Shown piece after piece: positions 1 to 6,172 of a stretch of 6,194 bases of DNA. The translations under genes were made by a program, and so were the position numbers. The DNA is taken from assembly GCA_913054565.1 (NCBI GenBank), contig CAJXHW010000113.1, positions 1-6,194 on the forward strand, read 5' to 3'. The notes under the pieces are model-generated. The model saw only the letters and a program-made list of their open reading frames with translations, was not told the origin of the DNA and did no database searches. Each line of letters opens with the position of its first letter. Positions within the stretch are counted from its first letter, which is position 1. This DNA comes from an uncultured Kordia sp. (GTDB lineage: Bacteria > Bacteroidota > Bacteroidia > Flavobacteriales > Flavobacteriaceae).

Positions 1-1920
1 AAAATACCTGCCTTCTGGTGTTAATTGATAGGCAATAACTGAATAATCTACATCTTTTTTATTGATTGAAAACTCTAGATTTCCTAAAAAAGAACCATTT
101 ATGATGACATCTTCTTTTAATACTTCTGATTTAAACAATAAACCATCTTTTAGGTTTATTTTTTCTCGTTCTAAAGGCCAAGGATAGTATTCGGTATTGT
201 TCATGCTTTCCCTGTCCTTAAAATCTACAGTCATGGAAATCTTAGAATTATTAGTGTTTAATTTTAAAGCATAGAATTCATTGGTTTTCTCTGCACTTAA
301 ATGATATGTTAAGGTATCATTTGTCATTTCAGAAAGGCTAGGCTTGTGCATCCATGTATTGGTGCCCATTACCTGTAAATTCACTTTATCTCTCAATATT
401 TCAGGCTTACCTTTTCCTTTTAAAATATGATCGAACCATTGATACAAAATATCTTCTTCAATATTTATCAATGCTGTTTTATCTAATTTATAATTCCGTA
501 AACTTTCTTCTGGTTTTGTTTGTGCAGTAAAATGGTCATAAGGTCCAGCCAATAAGTAATGGTTTGGATTATTCACATATTTATGATGCTCATTGTAATA
601 ATACATGGCTCCTCTTTGTGAATCATCAAAATAACCTGTAATTGTCAAAATAGGAATGTCAATCTTTGCAAATTCTTGTTGATATGGAATCATTTTTTTC
701 CAATAATCATCATAGCTAGGATGTTCCATATATGTATTCCATAGCTTATTTACTTGACCATCTAAGCTATCTAATTTACTAAATGCAACTCCAGTTTTAT
801 ACCACCTGTTTTTTAAGGTGTTCCAACGCTTAAAATCATTTGAAGTTTCAAAATCTAAAAACTTGTTATTAGTTACGTAAAAATTCCAAGAGTAAGAGAA
901 ATTGTGTAAAATATTGTTTTCCATTGGGTACTCAATTCCAGGAGCAATGGAAACCATTGGAACTATTGTTTTTAATGCAGGATGTACTTTGTACTTCATA
1001 GATGCCCATTGAGTAAAGCCGTTGTAACTACCACCGTACATTCCTATTTTTTGATTGGACCAAGATTGTTTGCTAATCCAATCAATGACTTCATAAACAT
1101 CAGTATATTCATATTCGAAAGGTTTTATTGGCCCCTTACTTAATCTTTTTCCTCTTGTATTTGTAATAACTCCATGATAGCCTTTAGATGCTGCTAACAT
1201 GGCCCCTGCCTCATTGGAACCTGCGTACACAGAAGAAATTAATATTGCAGCTTTTTTAGTTTTTGAATCCCCTCTTCGTTGAACCAAAACAATTGGAACT
1301 TCCGCCCCATCTTTCGTTGAGATTACAATACGATCATTTATAATATATCTACGTTTATGGTCTTGTTTTATTTCTTCAAAATAAATAGCTCTGGTTGATG
1401 AAAACACCATTCTTAAAAAATATCTTTTTACTAAGTTTTGAGCAGATGCTATCGAGATTTTTCCAGAATTGGTATTGTTATAGGTATCATTAAAATTAGA
1501 AATAAAATAATCAGTTCCATCTCTAAGGATTAATGTCTTGTCTAGATTAATAACATGTATATCATTGGACTTTATTAAGTAGTTTTTATAAGAGTTTCTA
1601 AATGTTTCTTTAAAGTTTTTTGAAAGTTTGGCTTCTACATAATGTAAGTATAAATCTAAATACAGGCTTTCTTCTCTAGGTGTTTCTTTTATTCTTTTTT
1701 TAATAGTGACTAATGCAGCTTTATAGTTACCACGAATTAATTGAACCTTAAACAAATCTAATTCTGATAGGTTTTTAGTTTCACATAATTTGGCCAATTG
1801 CTGCATTTGATTTGCAATTGCAATTGAATCCGATACTGCTGATTTTTTAAAAGTTAATTCCTGTCCAAAAAAAGTAATACTATTTGCGAGTAGAAATAAT
1901 AGCAGAAATGATTTTTTCAT
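1..1920 (-). CDS. Secreted CocE/NonD-family (peptidase S15-like) alpha/beta hydrolase, 3' end cut by window edge
   Basis: This is an open frame of 640 codons from ATG at 1920 to base 1, with no stop, so the C-terminus lies outside. The protein opens with a signal peptide (KK, then a Leu/Phe-rich core, about residues 1-20), so it is probably exported to the periplasm or beyond. Residues 21-190 form a mostly helical region; 55-80 look TPR-like. The hydrolase domain starts near residue 195 (STKDGAEVPIVL). The nucleophile motif is MYGGSYNG with Ser298. The acid is probably Asp432 in ITGYFDD, and the base is His463 in AGPYDHF, matching the GxSYxG / GWYD / GPWSH pattern of the S15/CocE family. From about residue 500 the C-terminal beta-sandwich domain begins and is truncated. 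Family members are serine hydrolases cleaving esters, amides or X-Pro peptides; the substrate here cannot be told. The gene follows the lipoprotein gene by 32 bp and is probably co-transcribed with it. Confidence 0.9.
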   Translation of the reverse strand, partial: MKKSFLLLFLLANSITFFGQELTFKKSAVSDSIAIANQMQQLAKLCETKNLSELDLFKVQLIRGNYKAALVTIKKRIKETPREESLYLDLYLHYVEAKLSKNFKETFRNSYKNYLIKSNDIHVINLDKTLILRDGTDYFISNFNDTYNNTNSGKISIASAQNLVKRYFLRMVFSSTRAIYFEEIKQDHKRRYIINDRIVISTKDGAEVPIVLVQRRGDSKTKKAAILISSVYAGSNEAGAMLAASKGYHGVITNTRGKRLSKGPIKPFEYEYTDVYEVIDWISKQSWSNQKIGMYGGSYNGFTQWASMKYKVHPALKTIVPMVSIAPGIEYPMENNILHNFSYSWNFYVTNNKFLDFETSNDFKRWNTLKNRWYKTGVAFSKLDSLDGQVNKLWNTYMEHPSYDDYWKKMIPYQQEFAKIDIPILTITGYFDDSQRGAMYYYNEHHKYVNNPNHYLLAGPYDHFTAQTKPEESLRNYKLDKTALINIEEDILYQWFDHILKGKGKPEILRDKVNLQVMGTNTWMHKPSLSEMTNDTLTYHLSAEKTNEFYALKLNTNNSKISMTVDFKDRESMNNTEYYPWPLEREKINLKDGLLFKSEVLKEDVIINGSFLGNLEFSINKKDVDYSVIAYQLTPEGRYF

Positions 1921-1952
1921 TGTTTCTTGTTTAAAATTGATAGCAAACGTTA

Positions 1953-2576
1953 TTACTTCTTATTTGGGCTTGAATACTCAATTAACTCTTCAACATACGA
2001 AAACCCATCTTGAATTTGAGTCATCTTAATAAAGTTTTTGACCTTTGGAGCATACACAATAATATCATCAGTTTTTGAAAAAACTCCTTTTGAAGTTGTG
2101 ATTCCTCCTTTGTACTCAATTGTGTACGCCATAAATGTTCCCGCCTCTACCGTTTCTTCTTTATAAGAAATTACTTCAGCATTTTGACTATAAGTTCCTG
2201 TATTTGATTTATCTGCACTTGTGAAGCTAGTCTCATATTTCCACTTTTTTCCCACCTCTAATGGCCATTTAAATCTTGGTGTTTTACTTGTAATGGGCTT
2301 CAAAATATTAGATACAAGAATAGTATCATTCCCAGATGTCAACGCCACCTCTCCATTTAGGTTTACTATTTCTTTAACATCTACTCCTTTTGACCGTACT
2401 TCACCTTCTCCAGATACTCCTTTGTATTTCCAAGTCCATTTTTCTCCTATAGCATAATCCTTTAATGTAGGTCTATGAGTTATCTTTTCATGTTTTTTAA
2501 AACAAGAACTCATCATTATAGCTAGGATAATAAATAATAATTTTGAAAACTGATATTTACTTTTTAAATAATTCAT
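1953..2576 (-). CDS. Small SPII lipoprotein, DUF3108/TapB-like
   Basis: This is a 207-residue protein. Residues 1-24 are a lipoprotein signal (basic start, hydrophobic stretch LLFIILAIMM) ending in the lipobox MSSC with Cys25 as the lipidated residue, so it should sit in the inner or outer membrane. The mature part is beta-rich and has two related segments, YAIGEKWTWKY (41-51) and WPLEVGKKWKYE (104-115). These are followed by EAGTFMAYTIEY (144-155) and YAPKVKNFIK (175-184), a layout resembling DUF3108/TapB-like proteins. That family call is from memory of the pattern and is moderate; no enzymatic residues are apparent. I chose ATG 2576. The longer frame to 2618 starts with TTG and would run through the promoter-like region. 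The gene lies directly downstream of the LytTR-type operator at 2646-2674 and 32 bp before the S15-like hydrolase gene, which suggests a joint surface function. Confidence 0.82.
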   Translation of the reverse strand: MNYLKSKYQFSKLLFIILAIMMSSCFKKHEKITHRPTLKDYAIGEKWTWKYKGVSGEGEVRSKGVDVKEIVNLNGEVALTSGNDTILVSNILKPITSKTPRFKWPLEVGKKWKYETSFTSADKSNTGTYSQNAEVISYKEETVEAGTFMAYTIEYKGGITTSKGVFSKTDDIIVYAPKVKNFIKMTQIQDGFSYVEELIEYSSPNKK

Positions 2577-2603
2577 TTTAAAACTTTTTAAGTTAATTAT
2601 ACC

Positions 2604-2612
2604 ACAAAGAAA
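2604..2612 (-). promoter_or_regulatory. Candidate -7 promoter element of lipoprotein operon
   Basis: The minus-strand 9-mer TTTCTTTGT begins exactly 26 bp after the operator word, as in the kinase promoter. TTTCTTTG differs from the Bacteroidota -7 consensus TAnnTTTG at one position. No TTG is seen at the expected -33 position, which would fit an activator-dependent promoter. Transcription would start near 2598, leaving about 20 nt of leader before ATG 2576. Alternatives are TAAATTTC just upstream (one mismatch) and TATAAT at 2601-2596. Confidence 0.4.
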
Positions 2613-2638
2613 TGACAAGAAATTTACTACTAAAAGAG

Positions 2639-2674
2639 AAAGTACAGGAACGCAGATATTTGTCGATTAACGTA
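2639..2674 (-). promoter_or_regulatory. Putative LytTR-type operator upstream of lipoprotein-hydrolase operon
   Basis: On the minus strand the half-sites TACGTTAAT (2674-2666) and TGCGTTCCT (2654-2646) are direct repeats whose GTT cores lie 20 bp apart. The first fits all nine positions, and the second seven of nine, of the published LytTR-binding pattern [TA][AC][CA]GTTN[AG][TG]. The downstream half-site is part of the 14-bp word CGTTCCTGTACTTT (2652-2639), which recurs exactly upstream of the kinase gene. It sits 63-98 bp before the lipoprotein ATG, where an activator of that operon would bind. Binding by the neighbouring regulator is inferred. Confidence 0.6.
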
Positions 2675-2708
2675 AAAAACACCTATAAATAGTCTGTTAT
2701 AAACTATT
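2674..2708 (-). terminator. Weak candidate terminator after the response regulator gene
   Basis: On the minus strand AATAGT (2708-2703) and ACTATT (2693-2688) can form a 6-bp stem with a 9-nt loop spanning the TAA stop. A run of six T follows at 2679-2674, 8 nt after the stem. The stem is short and AT-rich and the T-run is detached, so termination would be inefficient at best. Read-through into the lipoprotein operon is plausible. The T-run overlaps the upstream operator half-site by one base. Confidence 0.25.
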
Positions 2709-3419
2709 CCAATTTTTAAACTTAACAGATTGCCTGCTAGATACTTCTAGGGTTTCTCCTGTAGTTAAAGTTATTTGTAACTTATTGTTAAAATAAGGGT
2801 GAATCTCTTTGATGTAATGTATATTAATCATTTGACTTCGATTGACACGAAAAAAGACTTTAGGATCTAGTTTTTCTGACAATAGATTTAAAGAACGTTT
2901 AATCATCGCTTTTTCTTTACCAAAAAACAAACGTGCATAATTGTCTAAAGATTCAATAAAATGTATCTCTGTTAAGGGAATAAAATGACATTTTTCCCCA
3001 TCTTTAATAAATATTTTTTGATGCATTGGTAAAACAGTTGATACGACCTCCGTATTGTCTATCAGTTCTTGTTTAACTTTTTCTATGGTTTTTGCAAAAC
3101 GTTCTTCACGTAAAGGCTTTACCAAATAATCCAATGCATTTAGTTCAAAAGCTTTTACAGCGTATTGATCGTATGCTGTTGTAAAAACCACTTCAGGGAC
3201 TGTTGTTAACTCTTCTAATAAATCGAAACCAGATTTTTCTGGCATGTGAATATCTAAAAAAATTAAATCAGGCTTCAACTCTTCAATGAGTGAAATAGCT
3301 TCATCGACATAACTTGCCTCTCCAATTACTTCAAACTCTTTGAAATTAGTTAAAGCGCGTTTTACTTCTTCTCTGGCCAAACGCTCATCATCAATGATAA
3401 TAGTTTTAAACAGGTTCAT
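2697..3419 (-). CDS. LytTR-family response regulator (receiver + LytTR DNA-binding domain)
   Basis: This is a 240-residue cytoplasmic transcription factor. The receiver domain (about 4-120) has the acidic pair Asp10/Asp11, the phospho-acceptor Asp56 in FLDIHMP, the switch Thr81 in FTTAYD, and Lys101 in LVKPL. After a short linker the LytTR domain (about 133-238) carries the family signatures IPLTEIHFIESLDNYARL, FFRVNRSQMIN and the C-terminal EVSSRQSVKFKNW. LytTR domains bind pairs of short direct repeats, usually two helical turns apart. The start ATG lies inside the end of the kinase gene (14-bp overlap, 3406-3419), so translation is probably coupled. It is the obvious cognate partner of that kinase. 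Candidate operators lie upstream of the kinase gene and of the lipoprotein gene just downstream. Nothing appears truncated or missing. Confidence 0.96.
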   Translation of the reverse strand: MNLFKTIIIDDERLAREEVKRALTNFKEFEVIGEASYVDEAISLIEELKPDLIFLDIHMPEKSGFDLLEELTTVPEVVFTTAYDQYAVKAFELNALDYLVKPLREERFAKTIEKVKQELIDNTEVVSTVLPMHQKIFIKDGEKCHFIPLTEIHFIESLDNYARLFFGKEKAMIKRSLNLLSEKLDPKVFFRVNRSQMINIHYIKEIHPYFNNKLQITLTTGETLEVSSRQSVKFKNWNSL

Positions 3420-4497
3420 TTTCTATTGTTATTGGAATTGTTATTTCTGCTAAAACACGCTCTTTATCAATTTCTTTTAAACTAAAACTCGCTTTCCCTT
3501 TGTATTGAATGTCTAAACGTTGTCTTAAGTTTTTTAATCCTAAGCCTGAGTTTTTGTTTGCTTTAAAGATACCGGGATTCTCTACTTTAATGACAATATT
3601 ATTTTCAATTTTCTGAATCGTTAGCATAATCACTCCCCCACCAATTTTTAAATCAATACCATGTTTTATAGCGTTTTCAACTAATAATTGAATACTCAAG
3701 GAAGGTATTTTGACACTTTTTAAAGCATCATTTATAGTTGTTTTTAATTTCAAACGTTCTTCAAAACGTAATTTTTCTAATTCTATATAATCATTAACTA
3801 AAGAAAGTTCTTGTTTTATGGTGATTAAATCATTGTCTTTTTCATATAAAGAGGATCGTAATAAATCAGACAACAAGTCAATAGCTCTTCTAGCAACATT
3901 CGGATTTTCAATAACTAGCGATTTTATTGAATTTAATGAATTAAATAAAAAATGTGGATTTAATTGTGCAGTTAAATTATCAAGTTGTGTCTGTTTTATT
4001 AAAAGAGATAATTTTGCATTTTCTTTTGCTGTTACTACTTCTTTTTGATAGTAATGATACAAGTGATATGCCAATATCCAAATAGACATTAGTCGAAGTC
4101 CTGTAAGTAAAATTGGATCCCAGTAAATGATGGCTTCAAAGAAATTTTTATCCTCACCTGCAATAAAAGTCCAGTACGCATACCATTTTAAATTGTTTAT
4201 TAATACATATAAAACAGCTAATAAAATTATAGTAGGTACTAAACAGATTAGTAATTTTTTTATGGGTAAACTGCTCCATTTTGCTTTTAAGGCAAATCGT
4301 CTGTACATATGTGTTAAAAATACACCTATAGAAATGTCTAATGCATAATTTAACAAGGTATATAAAATGCCGTAGTTATCTCTTGTATATACTGTATAAG
4401 CCCAATAAACTGAAACGATACTCCATCCAATTAATTGACATTTCCAATATAGAGAAGTTGTTGTGTTACTTTTTAATGTTTTTGTACTGATACTCAT
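3406..4497 (-). CDS. LytS/YpdA-type membrane sensor histidine kinase
   Basis: This is a 363-residue protein from ATG 4497. Four hydrophobic segments form a membrane sensor region, at about 20-37, 44-63, 80-102 and 122-150. There is no large periplasmic domain, so the stimulus is probably sensed in or at the membrane. A coiled coil (about 150-178) leads to the His_kinase domain (PF06580 type) with the phospho-acceptor His182 in LNPHFLFNSL. The ATP-binding part follows with the N-box QLLVENAIKHG (Asn275) and G-box SGLGLKNLRQRL. The family pairs with LytTR regulators, and the regulator gene overlaps its 3' end by 14 bp. The start is uncertain: ATG 4503 and GTG 4515 are in frame, adding 2 or 6 residues. 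I prefer 4497 because the longer starts overlap the shared promoter-like 9-mer at 4504-4512. The ligand cannot be deduced. Confidence 0.94.
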   Translation of the reverse strand: MSISTKTLKSNTTTSLYWKCQLIGWSIVSVYWAYTVYTRDNYGILYTLLNYALDISIGVFLTHMYRRFALKAKWSSLPIKKLLICLVPTIILLAVLYVLINNLKWYAYWTFIAGEDKNFFEAIIYWDPILLTGLRLMSIWILAYHLYHYYQKEVVTAKENAKLSLLIKQTQLDNLTAQLNPHFLFNSLNSIKSLVIENPNVARRAIDLLSDLLRSSLYEKDNDLITIKQELSLVNDYIELEKLRFEERLKLKTTINDALKSVKIPSLSIQLLVENAIKHGIDLKIGGGVIMLTIQKIENNIVIKVENPGIFKANKNSGLGLKNLRQRLDIQYKGKASFSLKEIDKERVLAEITIPITIENEPV

Positions 4498-4503
4498 TCT
4501 CAT

Positions 4504-4512
4504 ACAAAGAAA
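4504..4512 (-). promoter_or_regulatory. Candidate -7 promoter element of kinase operon
   Basis: TTTCTTTGT on the minus strand is at the same 26-bp distance from the operator word as in the lipoprotein promoter. If it is the -7 element, transcription would begin at about 4498-4500 and the message would be leaderless or nearly so at ATG 4497. A competing element is TATATTTA at 4531-4524 (one mismatch to TAnnTTTG), which would give a leader of about 20 nt. The sequence alone does not decide. Confidence 0.33.
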
Positions 4513-4538
4513 CACATTGCTTTTAAATATAGAAAGGA

Positions 4539-4574
4539 AAAGTACAGGAACGTAAGATTTTGAGGTTTAAGTGT
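4539..4574 (-). promoter_or_regulatory. Putative LytTR-type operator upstream of the histidine kinase-regulator operon
   Basis: On the minus strand the half-sites ACACTTAAA (4574-4566, seven of nine positions of the LytTR pattern, with C for the core G) and TACGTTCCT (4554-4546, eight of nine) have cores 20 bp apart, exactly as in the copy at 2639-2674. The word CGTTCCTGTACTTT (4552-4539) is identical in both copies. The site lies 42-77 bp before the kinase ATG, consistent with autoregulation of the two-component operon. That role is an inference. Confidence 0.57.
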
Positions 4575-4688
4575 TATTTATAAAAACGATATTCTATAAC
4601 TATTCAGTTCTCTACATTCTTCACTTCTTTAAAAAGTGCTTTAAACCTTTTTCCTAAAAGTTTTTTTGAAAATTTTAATTTCACATAG

Positions 4689-4976
4689 CTATTGATATAA
4701 CTTCTCTGTTGTTTCTATAAGCCCTTTCTGTGGTAAGAATTTATTAGATATTGTAAGTATAGCATGAAGATTATCACTTAGCCTATTTAATTCAATATCT
4801 CCTGGTTTAATTGAAGTTTGTAATAAATGTAAGGCCATATCTGCTAGAAGGAATCGTTGTTTTTCTAACCAATCGCTATCAACCATTGTTGCTTTATGAT
4901 TTAAATAGGCTTCTTCTACTTGGTTATGTAATTCCCAACTTGTTTTTAGTAATTGTAATTTATTTTTAGTGTTCAT
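4689..4976 (-). CDS. Hypothetical 95-residue helical protein in quinone-reductase operon
   Basis: I do not recognise this family. The ATG at 4976 comes 1 bp after the TAG stop of the upstream oxidoreductase gene (TAG-T-ATG), the kind of spacing that supports a real, translationally coupled gene. The 95 residues read as amphipathic helices, rich in Leu, Lys, Glu and Asn. A conspicuous segment SDWLEKQRFLLADMALHLLQ lies at about 34-53. There is no signal peptide, membrane segment, cysteine or metal-binding pattern, so it is probably cytoplasmic. Its position as the last gene after two flavin-dependent reductases suggests a linked role, such as an accessory or stability partner, but that is only inference from context. 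Confidence 0.75.
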   Translation of the reverse strand: MNTKNKLQLLKTSWELHNQVEEAYLNHKATMVDSDWLEKQRFLLADMALHLLQTSIKPGDIELNRLSDNLHAILTISNKFLPQKGLIETTEKLYQ

Positions 4977-4977
4977 A

Positions 4978-5565
4978 CTATTCTATTAATGCTTGTTTTT
5001 CTCCTATTGTGTATATCTTTTTAATCCAATGTTCTCGAAATTCTAGTGTTGAATCAGACACAGTAGAAATATACGTTACATATACAGGACTTACGCCGCA
5101 ATATTCTAATGTTCCTGTTTTAAATTGGTGCAATACAGGTTGATGCATTATTTGTTTATCGTAGTCTTCTGGTGTATCAGAAGTGATAAAAACACTCGAT
5201 GATTTTCCTTTCAATAAGCCAATAGGCTCATGGCTTCCTTCTTCTAATTCAAAAGTGATTCCTGGAAGAAAAATTCTATCAATGAACCCCTTCATAATGG
5301 CTGGATAACTTGCCCACCAGAGCGGGAAAAACCAAACGATATGGTCGGCGTTTTTGATTTTTTCTAGAGCCTTTATTAAGTCAGGTTCTAGTTCTGTTCG
5401 TTTTCTAAATCCGTATTCAAGGCTTGGGTTAAAATTTAGATCTGAAATGTTAATTTCTGAAATTGATGAATTGGTTTTGTTAGCTCCATCTTTATATGAT
5501 GAAGATAAGGCATAATTAAAACTCTCTTTATCTGGATGACCATTTATAATTAATACTTGTTTCAT
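4978..5565 (-). CDS. NAD(P)H oxidoreductase, Flavodoxin_2 family (NQO1/KefF-like)
   Basis: This is a 195-residue, full-length protein of the flavodoxin-like fold (PF02525 family). The first strand and flavin-phosphate loop read VLIINGHPDKESFNYAL (4-20). The flavin-contacting segment IVWFFPLWWASYPAIMKG (77-94), followed by FIDRIFLPGITF, is diagnostic of NAD(P)H quinone oxidoreductases such as NQO1, KefF and YwrO-type enzymes. Members carry FAD or FMN and reduce quinones or electrophilic aromatic compounds by two electrons. They act in the cytoplasm and protect against quinone stress. The ATG lies 10 bp after the stop of the mdaB-like gene, and the 95-codon gene follows 1 bp after its own stop. 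The subfamily (FMN or FAD, NADH or NADPH) cannot be set from sequence reading alone. KefF proper is less likely, since no KefC-type transporter gene is nearby. Confidence 0.93.
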   Translation of the reverse strand: MKQVLIINGHPDKESFNYALSSSYKDGANKTNSSISEINISDLNFNPSLEYGFRKRTELEPDLIKALEKIKNADHIVWFFPLWWASYPAIMKGFIDRIFLPGITFELEEGSHEPIGLLKGKSSSVFITSDTPEDYDKQIMHQPVLHQFKTGTLEYCGVSPVYVTYISTVSDSTLEFREHWIKKIYTIGEKQALIE

Positions 5566-5575
5566 TATAATTGAA

Positions 5576-6172
5576 TTAAGTTAATATTATTTTGTTTAAC
5601 CGGTCAATTAATCTGTTAACATCGTTATTGATTTGTGGTTCTTTGATCACATTGTAAGAATGAAATCCTTCTAAAATTTCAAATCCACAAAATTTATAAT
5701 TCATTGATAAATTAATTAGTGCTTCATCAGCAGATTTACCTTCAAAAAGTATTTGAGATGTATTATCGAAAGCTTCTTTAGGAGCATTCCAAGTTGTAGA
5801 GATCATGTATTTTTTTCCTTGAGAAATACCACCAGTACCATATTGTTTAGATCTATCCTCAAGTAAACGACCGTCTGTTAAAACAATTTTTTGTTGTGTT
5901 AATGCAGCTGTAAATACTTCGTCAATGTATTTTTTATGAATCCAAGGTGTATTAAACCAAAACACAGGTGTTTGTGTAATCACTAAATCTGCCCAAACAT
6001 GTTTGTCAACTTCTTTGTTTATATCATACCCATCCTCAATTTTGGTTGTTTTAACAAGGAAATCTCTATCTTCAAAATAAGAGGTTATATTATCCTGAAA
6101 AAAATTATTTAAATTCCCTGCAGACATTCCCTCCCATTTTTGATGGGCATTTATAATAAGTATATTCTTCAT
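5576..6172 (-). CDS. mdaB: MdaB-type NAD(P)H:quinone oxidoreductase
   Basis: This is a 198-residue protein, close to the roughly 193 residues of E. coli MdaB. The N-terminus MKNILIINAHQKW forms the first strand of the flavodoxin-like fold. The segment WADLVITQTPVFWFNTPW (60-77), then KKYIDEVFTAAL (80-91), matches MdaB's WADVVIWQMPGWW-type region and KKYIDDVFT. Residues YGTGGISQGKKYMIS (111-125) and TTWNAPKEAF (126-135) are the most characteristic MdaB signatures. The family uses FAD to reduce menaquinone or ubiquinone with NADPH in the cytoplasm and contributes to oxidative-stress tolerance. The ATG at 6172 is preceded by an A-rich run (AACAAAATAA) without a Shine-Dalgarno sequence, typical of Bacteroidota. 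It appears to be the first visible gene of a three-gene operon; its promoter is mostly outside the window. Confidence 0.93.
   Translation of the reverse strand: MKNILIINAHQKWEGMSAGNLNNFFQDNITSYFEDRDFLVKTTKIEDGYDINKEVDKHVWADLVITQTPVFWFNTPWIHKKYIDEVFTAALTQQKIVLTDGRLLEDRSKQYGTGGISQGKKYMISTTWNAPKEAFDNTSQILFEGKSADEALINLSMNYKFCGFEILEGFHSYNVIKEPQINNDVNRLIDRLNKIILT

Larger units (their letters stand above)
4498..4688. other. Intergenic region between the quinone-reductase operon and the kinase operon
   Basis: These 191 bp hold the kinase promoter and operator (4504-4574). The part nearer the upstream operon (4590-4688) is very AT-rich. It has a short inverted repeat (CACTT...AAGTG, 4622-4638) and A/T runs, but no convincing stem followed by a T-run in the minus direction. 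No open frame of substance was found in either strand. Confidence 0.6.

Noticed and set aside
1944..1951. AACGTT palindrome between the lipoprotein and hydrolase genes, as a third operator
   Set aside because: One half resembles the LytTR pattern, but no partner half-site lies 20 bp to either side and the 14-bp word is absent.
2221..2457. Plus-strand open frame of 78 codons
   Set aside because: It lies entirely antisense to the lipoprotein gene, has no recognisable domain and no initiation context; it is a shadow frame.
2596..2601. TATAAT as a sigma-70 type -10 box for the lipoprotein gene
   Set aside because: Bacteroidota primary sigma factors use TAnnTTTG, no -35 box lies at 16-18 bp spacing, and such words are frequent in AT-rich DNA.
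2577..2618. N-terminal extension of the lipoprotein by 14 residues
   Set aside because: It would need a TTG start, would place extra residues before a normal SPII signal, and would overlap the probable promoter.
3818..4048. Plus-strand open frame of 76 codons
   Set aside because: It is antisense to the conserved His-box region of the histidine kinase, whose coding sense is certain.
4127..4348. Plus-strand open frame of 73 codons
   Set aside because: It is antisense to the membrane segments of the kinase, with no independent coding evidence.
4622..4638. Hairpin CACTT...AAGTG as terminator of the quinone-reductase operon
   Set aside because: The stem is short and no T-run follows in the minus direction.
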